A stretch of DNA of 64,000 bases. It comes from Acanthopleura granulata. Its lineage: Eukaryota > Mollusca > Polyplacophora > Chitonida > Chitonidae. The stretch is taken from the NCBI GenBank assembly GCA_016165875.1, contig JABBOT010000001.1:47222625-47286624 (forward strand). The letters run 5' to 3'. The translations under genes and the position numbers were made by a program. This document shows positions 15,411 through 29,300 of the stretch, in pieces. The stretch's first letter is position 1. Each line of letters opens with the position of its first letter. The notes under the pieces were generated by a model. That model saw only the letters and a list, made by a program, of their open reading frames with translations. It did not search any database and was not told the origin of the DNA.

Positions 15411-16981
15411 TTTAACTTTTTTTCTACTGATTACTTCTTACTAAAATTCTGTGTTTTCCGCCAGAGAAATGCAGATAAACTTATTCCAGTGCGAAACGTG
15501 TGGCTTTTTAAACGTCGCACCGGTATGCTTTGATTGCATCATTTCTTACCAAGCACACTTCTCTCAGATTTACTATGTTAGTGATGTACAAGTCGTTGTC
15601 CACTTGAAGAACATTTGAAGTTGTATTCAGTTTGAGTGCACATTTTTCAACCAGCTCTTATTTAATGTCTTATTTTAACTTTCTGGTCAAACACCATAGG
15701 CCCAGAAACTGGCAGTTAAACCTAAACAATGTAGGGATAAAAAAAGACAAAAAATAAGAAAAAAAAAGAAAAAAAATAGTAGAATGATCAGTAGTCACGG
15801 ATGCTTTTTTTGACTTATGATGGTACTCGTATTCAGCTTAAGTTAGACAAGAATGCGAATGGGTTTTGCAAGAAAATTATACTTTAGTAAAGTCTTTACT
15901 CTCTAAGGCATGATTCCACAAAGGCATTTCAGCCCTATACAATGAGCCAGAATAGAAGTTCCATTGCTTCAGCCAGCAGAATGTATCATTTTATGCCACA
16001 AATCACACATCTCCAGTTACCTGAAACATAGGGGCTTTAGGCAACCCCTTGAAGCTCGTTATTGCAAAGCTGGATATCAGCTGAATAAACAAGCCAAGAA
16101 AAAAAAAATAATAATAATACAGTGAGACTGTAATCTGCTGTTAATTGTACCTTCAAAGTATAATATTAGTCAAACTGCTAAAAGTCCCCAGAGATGCATC
16201 TTTGGATACCTGAAATAGGTGGTCCGGGGAACATTGCCTGATATACTAGGATTACACTCTGTAGTGCACCCCCAAGTTATATGACGTTCAGCGGCCATTT
16301 ATCATGTGAAGCGAAGTGCGCAATATGGACGGCTTAAAATTAGCCACCTTCTTTGGAATCTTGGCACCTGAGGCTGACTGCTGAGAACCTTACCTTTCAA
16401 ACCATTTTACCCCTAATATGAAGTAATTTACCCTCTTTAAATCATGAAATCATCCTAGAATTTACAACATGGTCTATAGACAATATAGAATTTGTTTACT
16501 GAAGGACTTACCATACCGAGCCATAACATGAGTTTGGAAAATTGCAAACAGATGATCTACAGTTGTGTATATATACAGTATCAGATTTTATACAGACCTA
16601 AATCAGTAATGCTATTTAGATAAATACACCATCAAGGACAGAATGTTTTCCTGAAAACCGGTTTATAATACCAGTGTGATTGTTGATTTGCTTATTTGGT
16701 TATTTTGGTTGCTTTTTTTCCTCTTTAATCAGGTAAGAAGATTTTATAACCAAAATAATAATAATAATTAACTAGCTGATTTTTGTTCTTAGTTTTGTAA
16801 TGACCTGGGATTTAGTCCATTCTTTCAGTTTTGAAAATGACATGTAATTTTCATGCATTTTACAGGAAATAGGACATGGATGTAAATCTGTTTGGCTTGG
16901 ACAGTTACATTTAAAGTTACAAGCCATTAGATTTATCAGTGACAGCTGGATCCAATTTTTAAATGTTGATATTTTTTGTAG
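15411..16981 (+). other. Probable leader intron of P5CS
   Basis: AT-rich sequence with homopolymer A runs and no recognised gene. It ends in the acceptor TATTTTTTGTAG that precedes the P5CS start exon. Confidence 0.35.
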
Positions 16982-16996
16982 GTGTGAATTTCAAAG

Positions 16997-17335
16997 ATGA
17001 GGCTGGTTACCAGGCTACGATTGGTCTACACAGAAACAAATCATCCAGCCAGAAGCCTTGGATGTACTAGAAGAACGAATTTAACATCCACTTATTGTCC
17101 AGCTAGACCCAGAGTGAACACTGATGGCAGCAGACATGTGTACACTTCATCAGTGCTGGATCACTATCAGTCTGACAGGCAGTTCTTTACTTCGACAATC
17201 AAAAAAGGTCCATTTATGTCTAGGAGTGATTTGTGTAAAGCAAAGAGAATTGTCATCAAACTGGGGAGTGCTGTGATCACAAGGGAAGATGAATGTGGGC
17301 TAGCGCTGGGCCGACTAGCCTCCATTGTGGAACAG
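16997..17335 (+). CDS. ALDH18A1: P5CS coding exon 1
   Basis: Codons 1-113. Start ATG at 16997, 15 bases after the acceptor. Arg/Thr/Ser-rich presequence, then the kinase phosphate-binding loop [11 protein letters not shown]. Donor AACAG|GTGGGT, phase 0. Confidence 0.93.
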
Positions 17336-20300
17336 GTGGGTTTATTAGAGTTTGTATAGTGGGAGTTATTTATTTATTTATTTATTTGGTTGATGTTTTA
17401 TGCAGTACTCACGAATATTTCAGTTACATGACAGGTGCTAGCATTATGCTGGGAGGAAACTGGGCAGAGCCCCAGTGGAACCCACAACCATACTCAGGTT
17501 GTTGGCAGACCTTCCCATGTACAGCCGAAGCGGAAGCCTGCATGAGTTGGGCTTGAACACACAGCTACAGTTTTGGTGAGAGGCTCTGTGGTCATTGTTC
17601 TGTGCTAGCATGCTAACCACTAGGACACAGAGGCCCTGTCAGCACGGTTAACAATGAGAGTGGAGACCTAATAACTTGTGGAAAGCAGTGAGAGTGATTT
17701 GATAACTTCTGATTAAGAAAGAGAGCTACAGTAAATGACCTTAAACTTTGCCCATGACTTAAGTTGCACAGTTTGCCTGATTCTTGGGGCTCTATTGATC
17801 TTAGAAAGGTGTTTTCAGCTGTATTTTGCGTGTAGGATGGTAACCTGTTGGGAAAATGTAATTTTCAGCCCCAGAAATAATATTTTATGACTGTTATTTG
17901 CCACTGGAAATGAGAAAATTTGTGGTGATTTATGGTATTCTGTACATTGTAAAATGGAAATCTATGTATAGTGCATATGTAAGTATAAATAGGACAGTGT
18001 TTGTAGAATACTGTACTTGTCATAGCATAGCGGTGAAAGAACAAATGTTAAACATAAAAATTACTTTGGTGATCCACATTCTTTAATTAATGTTCTTTAT
18101 TTTGTCTGTTAATGTTTTCACCTGACTAGAGCTTAAAAATCTGATGGTTCCAAGTTAACTGTAGATAGCTACCTTAAGAGTGAGGTGTGCATCACCAAGA
18201 ACTAGTGGTAACATTGAAAAGTGGGAATCTCTCTTGTAAAATTTACATACATGATTGTTTTTAAAGTACCAGAGTGTATCATGTATGAGGTATTAATCAT
18301 GAACTGTTCTTCAAAGCTGCTTAAGAAGTGGGTTAGTTACCCTCTGATGATTGCGAAACACTTATAGGTGTGCAGTTTCCTGTTAAGTAGTTAAAAATTG
18401 AATTCAGCTCTTTAAAATAATAGTCACTAGGGTTTTTTTTTTGACATGCATATGATCTCAGCTGATTTACATGTACTTGACCTGTAGTAATAAAGTCAGT
18501 ATAGGTCTAGAGATACTTGTAGTTTATATAGAGGTATCGAGGTAGCTACATGTACATAGTGTGTATGTAGAAGGTTATCAATCACTGATACCAGTGTTTT
18601 GCCAGTGAAAAAATATCACATCTGTTAAGATGTAAAACATTGGATGTTTTAAGCTACATGTATATTTTAACATTGTCTGCAGCGGATAGATTTCATGGTG
18701 TGAAAATCCTACCTCGTGTCATTGATTTCACATTTCGGTTGTGGAAAGCCTGTGACTGATGTTTTTATGTGGGTGTGTTGTGGTTACAGGTGTCAGAGCT
18801 GCAGAACCAGGGCAAGGATACACTGATGGTGACCAGTGGGGCCGTGGCATTCGGCAAACAGAAGCTTCAGCATGAGATCATGATGTCGATGAGCATGAGA
18901 CAAACCCTGTCCCCCAGGGAAAACAGCCTCAGGGTAAACTGCCACACGCCCGAGGTCACACGATAAAAGACAGGGAAACTCTCAGATCAGATAAAGTGGA
19001 AATAAACCACTGTTGCCTGGAGTCTCTGTTGTAAAGAGCTGCTCTGTTATATTTATTTATTTCTTTCATTGTTTTATGCCGTACTCAAGAATGTTTCTCC
19101 CATACAGTGGCAATAACCATTATGGTAGGAGGAAACCAGTAGAAACTGTCAACCAATTCATATGTTGCTGTCAGACCGTAAGTAGGACCAGAGAGGAAGC
19201 CAGCATGAGCTGAACTCACAGCGATCACATTCCTAGGGGCTTCTGGGTCATTGTGCTGTACTAGAACATTGACAATTAAACATAAAGCCCACCCCACTCC
19301 TGTACCACCACCATCAGAGAACAGAAAGTTGTATGTTGTCAACAGAAACCTTGAAAATTGTGATCTTCTTCAGAATCAACAACTTACCTGAATTCCTCAA
19401 CCTTGTCGCATATGAGAGTGCATCTTTAAGTGCAATTTATGCACATTTTTAATTTGATTTTGGAAACAAAACTACATTGGTTGGATTGGCCAGTTTCAGG
19501 GCTTCATAAAAAGTATAATTGTATCAGTCAACGCAGGATAATGCCTCCGGAATATGTGCGAATAAGCGCCTTGCAAACATGCAAAATGGTTGAAGAATTA
19601 TAATAAGAGAGTTTTCTTTTCTTTTAAAGTAATTCAGCCAATCTACCTGTGCACTACAGTACACATACTGCCTTGGAATGACTGAATAGGTAATAGCCTT
19701 GTAAGAGGTGGAGGACTAGGGTTTAATCCTGAGTAGAGGCCTGGGCCCTTCTTTCACAAAACTTCGTAAGGCGCTTTTTTCATAACTTTTCTTGTAAAAG
19801 ACGCCGTCCAGGTTGTAGCGCCATAAGGCGAAGTGATTTACGAGAAAAGTTACAAGACATTGATTTACAAAGTTTTGTGAAAGTTTGCCCAGCCTAAAGA
19901 CTTCAGAAATATCCCTCACAAGATGCTCTGCATAAGGATGATAAACCCAAGAGCTAATCAACCCTTTGTCATAACAATGTGACAAGAGGGAGCGGCAAGT
20001 CTGGTGTTCTCTACTGTGTGTTCCTGTGAGACAGCATTTAGATGTCATTTAAATAGCCGTTAGAACCTCTACAAAACACTCTGGTGAGATAATTAATATA
20101 GTGTTGAGATCCATATAAAACCCGTGACAAACAATAATAGCTCAGTATGGCATGCAAGTCTCCACTTGTTAAATGGTATTGTTTGTCATTTTCTTTGTGA
20201 TTCTACAGTTTCCTCAACCCATAAAACTGATTGCCATGGTATAAATGAACAATTCTTGAGTATGGCTTTCAGCATCAGTGAAGTCAGTATGCATCAGAGC

Positions 20301-23300
20301 AAAACCATTTCTTTTCCCTGATATGGTTCCGTGATGTGAGAAAAGCCTTTACAATTGTGCCATAAAGAGATGCTTCAGTTTTTTTTCAAGGTATGGTCAG
20401 TTGGGCTTCACCCCAATGTACAGTTTCAGTTCTTGTTTATGTTTTTTTCTTTATTTTTTCATCTGATATAATATAATATAATATATCTGATATGTTTACA
20501 GGGTCCTCCAGTGATAGAGCCTCGGGCATGTGCCGCAGCAGGTCAGAGCGGATTGATGTCCCTTTATGATGCGATGTTTACACAGTATGGAGTCAGGACG
20601 GCACAGGTCAAGTATTTCAGCAATATCTTACAGAGACAGACTACATGTATTTCACAGAGCTCAGTTTGTTTGTTGTCTGAAAAAGTATACTTTCATGTAA
20701 GTATATATGTCATGCATATGAATAACTATCAGTACTTGAGGAAAAGTTCTGTTACAGTGTTGCAGGGAGACTTACGTAAAGATAATTTTAAAGAGTTTGG
20801 TCATTGAACTTTCTTTCCATAACATCCAGAGATCATGGAATAGGTCCTGAGCAAGAATAGTGTTAATGTTTTGACTTTGTGTCATCTTGCAAGCTGTGGA
20901 TGTTTGTGGTTTCCCTGTGGGCTCTGCCCGGTTTCCTTTCAACATAATGCTGGCCGTTGCTGTAGCAGATATATGCTGTTCATTGGTATGCTCTGTGGTA
21001 TAGCTTATTGTTATTCATTATTACATTTTCTATATGCTGACAACGATGTTCATTATAAATTAATGTAAATACACATGTATGTTTCTGCAGACTTATAACT
21101 GAGATCAATCATATTTTCAAATTCCAGGTTTTAGTCACCAAGCCTGATTTTTATAATGACATGTTGCGAGAAAACCTGCGAGGTACATTGTCAGAACTCC
21201 TCAAGTTTAATATTGTACCCATCGTTAATGCTAACGATGTTGTTGCCCCTCCACCAGAGGTTGATAAAGATTTACAAGGGGTAGGTTTTCCATCCTAATT
21301 TACCTTTCAGGTCTGTATATAAGGTATCGACTGAATTTGATTACTGAATTTGAAAATGTTTTTCTGAGAAGTGGGCTTTTTAGAACATCTTCCCCAGGAA
21401 TATCCTGGAGGGGAAATCAATTTTATGGATTTAAAATTTATTTGCCCATTCAGGGTTGTTAAATTTTGTACGGAAAAATGATAAACACTTTCAGGCCAGC
21501 AGAGAACTGGTGAGTTAGTTTTAATTTTTAAACGCTTAAGCTGAAAAGTAATTTTGACTCTGAACTGGGAAAGTATTAATTTGCGTGAAGTTGCTTGTGG
21601 CATACCTTGCTAATGTTTTAATGATGCAAACAGTTTTTCAGTTTTATTTTATCTGGAGTGATTATTCTTTACGAAGAGACACATTTACAGTTTATTCTAA
21701 AGCAGAAGTTATTTTCTTGAGGGAAAATGGCAGTGAAAATTTACGTGTACATGATCGTCTTGTCTGTTAAAAGTAACAGTCTTTTAATAATTATGTATTT
21801 AAGTATGAGTAACATTTGGATTGATATCTGTGAAGACAAATAAACATAAACCCTGTTCGATCCTGTGTGAGAACACCGTCGGGTGACTTGCAGATGGTCA
21901 TGGGTTTCCCACTACCATAATGCTGGTTTCTGTCATCGTATAAGTAAAACATCCTCGAGTACAGCATAAAACACCAGTAAAGAAAGAAACAGTGAACGTA
22001 AAAGAGAATTGTTTGCTACTTTGTTTTTGCAGGTCATCAGCCTGAAGGACAATGACAGTTTGGCTGCTCGCATTGCTGTGGAGATGGAGGCAGACCTTCT
22101 GATCATCATGTCAGATGTGAATGGCCTGTACACCAAGCCTCCAGGAATGGACGGATCCCGCCTCATGCACACCTACTCCCCGCTCAGCAACGGGGTGGTG
22201 TTTGGAGATAAGTCACGGGTCGGCACGGGAGGCATGGAGTCAAAGGTACATCTGGGCAGGTCATGGGTCAGGTGCGCTTGGTGCCTGATTCCAAAGTAAG
22301 AGTACCATAATTCTTCTAATTTTTGAGACACCTGATCTGCCCTTTTTAGCTAACATACATGTAAATCTAACAAGAATACAAGGATTCTTTTTCCTCCCAT
22401 GGTTAACCCATTGAATGACCAACATATCCACATCTTTACTTTGTCAAAAGTTTAGAACAGAAATGTGAAATTTTGCTTTCATGACGACAAACATCTGCCC
22501 CAATAATTAAAAGAAGTAGGTTACCGGCAGGGGTGAAAGTTTTCTAGCATAAGGTTCTGTGGTTACTAGTATTAGTTTTGAGCTTCATACTCAGTCCTCA
22601 ATAGCATTGTGCCCGTGGGCCAGTGCTTACTTGGTTAAATTCTCTGCTGACAGCTGTATATGACAAAGGCAATTTTCAAGATTGTTTGGGCATATGCCAG
22701 AGTGAGCTGAAATTTTTACATGTACAAAGATTTTTCATTACTGTAAATGATATAAACTTTCACAAGAAGTGGATTTTTATAGGCAAATTGATATCTTCAG
22801 ATCTTGAAGCTTAGATTTTCTTAGTGGGATATCATCCTACTGGCCATACAAATTGTAAAGAACTTTTCTAAAAGTAAGAAAACTCTGGGAATCAGATAAA
22901 ATGAGAAACTTAGTCGTGGATAAATTTTTATGACAATTTGGGTGTATGATGTATGTGTTTTGTGTGTGTTATAAAATTTGTGTGATGGGGGCATGCATCA
23001 CAGCCAGTGTTATGGTGGTTTTAGGTGCGAGCTGCTGAGTGGGCCATGAAACATGGGACATCCGTGGTGATCTGTAACGGGACTGAGGACAGTGCTATCC
23101 TCAACATTTACCATGGGCGCAAAGTCGGCACATTCTTCACAGACACCAAAACAACCACAGCATCAGTGGAGGATCAAGCTATGCTGGGTGAAGATTTTCA
23201 GGATTCTTTGGAGTTGAAATTCTCATTTTCTTCATATTCTTCTGTGTTAGGCTTATTTCTGGATGTAAAGTTGACAGAAATGTATTTTGTTACAAGTTGT

Positions 23301-26300
23301 ATGATACAAATGATAGGTATGATAAAGTCATTGTTAAAATATGTTCATTGTGCCTAACTGGACTGAGCCTCCTAGAAAGTCCCCTACACTGTAGTTTTTG
23401 TTTTGATTTTGATAGAGGTTTTTTTTGTTTCTTTATACGTTTATTTCTTTTAAATGCATATCTTTCTTATTAATCAAAATGGGGAAAAAAAGAATTCTCT
23501 ATTGACAGACTACACATTTTCAGATAGCACTGGATTTTGCCCAATGAAGAATTAAGAATGGCCTAATATCTTTATGGCATTTATGTCTCTGTTTTACTTT
23601 TTTTTTTGCTGGTTGACTGTAGCGCGAGATGGTGGACGTGACTTGCAGTCCCTGAACCCTGCCCAGAGAGCGGAGATCATTGTAAAACTGGCCAATAGCC
23701 TTCTACAGAGGAAAGACGAGATTCTAGCAGCCAATGCGAAGGATCTAGAGAATGCCTATGTACAGGGTGAGAGGTCATGACCTGGCACGGATTCCACAAA
23801 GCTGTCCAAATCACAATGCTTGGTTTTTAGTACGAGAATTTCATACATTTGTCTCAGGCCAATATTTATGAGGAGGTTACAGTTGTAGGGGGAAGAAATA
23901 ACCTTCAGCATTGTACATCACATTTTGACTCTTAATGTTAAAAATAACTGTGGAAGTGACCTGTTTGTATGTCAGATTGTATTGAGATTATACCACAGTG
24001 ATTATGATATAATTGATTATATTAAAAAAGGCAGATATCTACCCTAATTCCTCAACCTTTTCGCATATGAAAGAGCAACTTTTATTGCCATTTATGTACA
24101 ATTTGAATCTGATTTTGGAGACAAAACTACATTGGTTAGATTGGCCAGGGCTACACAGAAAGCATGATTTTATCAGTCAACACAGAATAATGGCTTCAGA
24201 ATATGCTTGAATAAACACCTTACAAACATGTGAGAAGGTTGAAGAATTACAGTATGAGAGAAATTTGGCTTTTGAACTCTTCTGCTATATTATTGAGGTT
24301 CACTAGGTGTCATATGTTTGCGTTAACTGTGATTGAAATGGGTGTGGTGTTGAGATGGGAAGTTTGTCAGGTATGTGATAGGGTGTCATGAGTTCTGCCC
24401 CAGCTGCTTCCCCAGGGCCCCAACTGCTAATGTCTGTTGTACAAATGAAACTAGTCGGATTACTACATCAGGCGTCCATGTTTCCTCCATCCAGAATTCT
24501 GACCAGTGGCATGTTCACAAAGTGCAAAGTCACAATGGCAGCAACATTCCCCTATACATGACATAGGATTTCATGTTGTATTGCACATCTAGTCCTGTTG
24601 AAAGACTACAGGCACCAGTTTAGAAGATAGAATCCCAAAATTTTGTATGACAGAATGACTGACTTATAGAACAACTTTGAGCAGAAACTAAAAATTCTTG
24701 AGCATGATATTAAACATGCAAGAAACAAATATATTATTTAACTACTCTGATTATTAACTTAAAACAGCAATTACAAATATGGGGGAAGCATACAGATCAA
24801 CTAGACCTAGCACTGTTTTATGAATTGATAAGTTCTGATCAGCATGATTCACATTGAATGATACACAATTCTGATGCAGAGTTGAGTGTTTGATTTTGTG
24901 TATTCATCAGGTTTGGACATGAACTTGGTGGCACGTCTGAAGCTGACCGAGGCCAAACTGGAGACATTGGCAGAGGGCTTGAAGCAGATATCTGCCAGCT
25001 CCCACCAGAACGTGGGGCGGGTGTTACAGCGCACCAGACTGGCCTCTGGGATGGAACTCTGTCAGGTGACTGTTCCAATCGGCATGCTGCTGGTCATCTT
25101 CGAGTCCAGGCCAGACTGTCTGCCACAGGTAGGAGAGAGCGCGGGGAAAAATGAACTGTGGCAAAATGGTTTATTTTGTGATTTTAGGTTAACATATGAT
25201 GAAAAATTTAACTCCTATTGTACTTAATAGTTAAGTTTCAGTATATAAATGTGAGTGACTTTATGTTTTCAATCTGACAATACAACTCATGACATCAGGA
25301 AATGTAGAGGCCTAGTCCTAACAGGAGAGCAGTCATTTGCTTAAAGAGCACCTAAAGTCGCATTTCGTGACCAAAATAGACCCATTCTAGGAAGACAATC
25401 TAAGGTAAAGGCTGTATGTGTACATTTTTCTAGTTTTCATGTATATGAGATAATGCTTTGTTAGAATTCTAAAAATCATGTCAGTGGCACTTTAACACTG
25501 TTTTCACTTGATGTGAACTTCAGGAGTAAGGATGTAATATTAAAATACCAGCTTCATCTTATAATCAGTAATGCACTGATCCTTTCATGTAGCTCTTCTG
25601 CATGATCCATATTTTTTCACATTCTAAGTATTCTTCGTCCTCATTTGACTGAAAGATTGTTAAGTGTGGCGTAAAACCCCAAGCATACATACATATACAC
25701 GTATTTTTTGTGTTGTCCCAGCAAACGGTTTAAGGGTGAAAAATTATAAATGAAAGCCTACTCACTGGCTAACATATTAGAATCAAATCTTCAGGTTTGG
25801 AAATGGTCAGATCAGCTCTACAGGCCCTTTGGCGTTGAGTCTTATCGTGGACAGTCCTTTCATGTCTTAAATGCCATGCTGAAGAATTTTTACTATATGG
25901 TAGCTGTCAGATCTATTGATGGGGGAAACCAGACTGCCTGGATTGCCTCTATGATGGAGCCAGCTTCCTTAATGATTTCTGTGTTTTCTTGAAAACCCTT
26001 CAAGGTAGGATGTGCTGCAAAGTTTTGTTTTCATTGGAGCTTTTTTTGTGCCTCATCCAGGTGGCAGCCTTAGCTATTGCCACGGGTAATGGTCTCCTCC
26101 TGAAGGGTGGAAAAGAGGCTGCGCATAGCAACCAGGTGCTGGCATCCCTAGTGCAGGATGCCTTGGGACTCCACGTCCCCAGAACTACTATTGGACTGGT
26201 ATGGCAGCATTACATGCACCTGACTCAAAAGCATTATGTCCTTTCGAAAAAATTTCATAGAAATTATTGTACTATTAAATTGCCTATAGTTTGAAGGAAT

Positions 26301-29300
26301 TGTTACATGAACTCATCATCTGCTGTACAAGGTTGGTGAAAAATCATTTGAAGTTTTTATGTAATTAAGAGTATATCATTAAGAGTACATTTTTCCAGCA
26401 GCTAATCGACTACTGTTGGTACAGCAGGGAGATTATGTGATGAACAGTTTTGTAAAATTCTAGATCATTTATTGTATTATTAAAGTTATAACTCAATATG
26501 AACTCCATTGATTGTTTTTCATGTACACACCTGAAGAATTTGAAAACTGCTGTGGATTGGAAAATAAATAAATAAATGGTTTTTATATTCTGATTGTCTT
26601 GGATGTAGTAGAATACTTGGCTTGAAGGTTCATTTTCAGATTTTCAAGAAATTTATTTTTTGCTTTTATACAGTCTATATTTGAAGTTTGACCTGATCTG
26701 TTTGTGTGTTTTATATTTAGATAAACAAGCGAGAAGACATTGAAGACTTGTTACAGCTGGAGGGCTACATAGACCTGGTGATCCCACGTGGCTCCAGTGA
26801 GCTGGTGAGAAAGATCCAGCAGGAGAGTAAAGGCATCCCTGTGCTCGGCCACAGTGAGGGAGTCTGTCACGTGTACGTGGATGAACACGCTGACCCCGAC
26901 ATGGCCGTCAAAATAGGTGGGTAATCCCAGATAACAAACAGCTGTGCGGAACCAAAACAGGATCCGACCCCAGAATCACATAGGGCTGTCTTACCACTGA
27001 AGTCGGGCTTAACTTGTCATATTATTTTGAACATTCATTCGAAATTAAATGCTAATTTTCGTTTTTGCCTCGAAGGTCTAAGGCAACTCCCACTGTTAAA
27101 ATAAAAATTCTCTAACAATTTTAGCATGATGAACTGGTTTGAAGGTAAGACTGAGTCTGACTGAGGGCGAGGATCCTCTGTATTCTGGATCATGTTAAAA
27201 GAGATGCTGCTTTAGTGGGTGCTTGCCCTCAGGATATCTCAGACTATTAGGCCAAAAAACTAAAAAAACTGTTAGTTGGGCATAACCCAACCCTATGAGA
27301 AAAAGTAGGGTCAGTCGGTAGGGAATTTTTGTTGTTGTTGTTCTTGAAAAAGATGGAGATTTTAAAGGGAAAGACCACACAAAAATGAAGTTATGGTGAG
27401 TGAAAAGACCATTAAAACTTAAAAGATTGTATGGTGGGTTTTATGGACTGTATTGATGATGTGGTTCAGCAGTAATGTCATGCCATCTATTTTATGGCCC
27501 TTAAGCAGAAACATTATGTCATGTTAACGTTTTCATACACAGGCAAATATAACAGGAGTACTCTTCACAAGAACTTTACTCAGAGCTGAACAAAAGGTGT
27601 ACAAAAAGTTGTTTGACATCACCTGTGGACCACGTTATCAATATGATCCATAAAACCCACCATACAATCAAAATATTTGAAATATTTGAGTTTATTTTGA
27701 TGAAAAAAAAAATCTAAAAAATAGAGTGAAGGTATTTAGAGATACAGTTTGTCATGGTCTTTTCACTCATCATAACTTCATTATTGTGTGATCTTGCCCT
27801 TTAAAAAAAATTAGGGACTTAGCAAAATTCCAGTAAAAACTTCTGAGTAGGCCCTTTTTGAAGGGTTAGTCTGCTTACGCCCAACAAACATATTTTTAAG
27901 GATGGCTGGCTTCAGATCATGGGAGAAAAACTATTCATTGTGTTCCTTCATTATTTTGACCAAAGTAATATCATTGTTCCTTATGTATCTGTTGTAATGA
28001 TACACATGGGAGTAACATTATTAAGAGAGTGTTTGTGCTAATAATTCAGACAGTGGCACATAATGTAGCAATATACTTGTGTCTGTATTTTAGGGGCAAA
28101 ACCAAAATGGCTAAAAAAAAAAGGTACAGTTAGATTGTGTTTTATTTTAGTGCGTGACTCCAAGTGTGATTACCCTGCTGCCTGTAATGCCATGGAAACG
28201 CTCCTGATTCATAAGTCTCTGCTGGGCATGGCAGCTTTTGATGACATCTGTGATATGCTGAAAGATCAAAATGTAAGTCAGCGTGTGCTCTATGAAACTT
28301 CACTCTGCTGGGCAGTTTAATCATTGTTTAGAGTGTAATTTTATTTAGATTATCTGCCTGAAGAGAGCACAAAAAATGTTTTTGAAAATAACTTCACTGA
28401 TTTTTTTCTTATTTTTTCCCACCAGACAGGCTAAAGAGCAATGACATTCACACATTCCTTTTGCACCTGCTTAATAGTCTCTGATTGTCCACGTTTCCAC
28501 ATTATATACAGATACAGGTGCATTAACATGTATATTCATGTACAACCATTAGAGGCTGTTTATCATCTTAAAGGAACGAGTGATGTCACTGTTCTTCTGC
28601 CTGTTCAATATAGTCCATAAAGTCCACCATACAATCACAATATTGCACCTCAATCAGTTTGGTGGGACAAAATAAGAGAAAAATCAGTGAAGTTATTTTC
28701 TATTTTTTATGCTCTTTTCACTCACTACAGCTTCATTTTTGAGTGGTCTTTCACTTTGAAAACAAATCAGATAAATAAATAAAAGACAGAAATGACGGTC
28801 TACTTCAGCTATAACCTCCCCACTCTGCCTGTAGGTTCAGATCCACGCTGGCCCGTGCCTTACTCAGCACCTGAAGTTTGGGCCGCCGCCGGCCACTAGC
28901 ATGAGGCGTGAGTATGGAGGATTGGAGTGTACCATGGAGGTGGTAGAGAGTGTGGAGGAAGCCATCGATCACATCAACTTCCACGGCAGTTCCCACACGG
29001 ATGCCATTGTCACAGACAACAGTACGGCTCATACCAACACTGCCTTTCCCAATTTTACCTTATACCTCTTACAGCAGAAAACACCAATCAAATAAATCAA
29101 GTCAAATTACCCTAAATGACCTAAAATTTTCGTCCATGACTAAGGTGCTCATTTAAGTTGTTTTGAGGTTTGTTTCGAAGGTTGGCTGGTGAGTTTCATC
29201 AGCAGGTATAATGTTTAATGACATTTATTTGCCTCTAAAGATGCAATTTTGGGTCATTTACAGTACCTCATACAAGCACTTCATTCTTGACTGCATTGTC

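Noticed and set aside
25750..25992. 80-codon + frame in P5CS intron 8
   Set aside because: P5CS exons 8 and 9 join in phase without it, and the peptide matches nothing in the enzyme.
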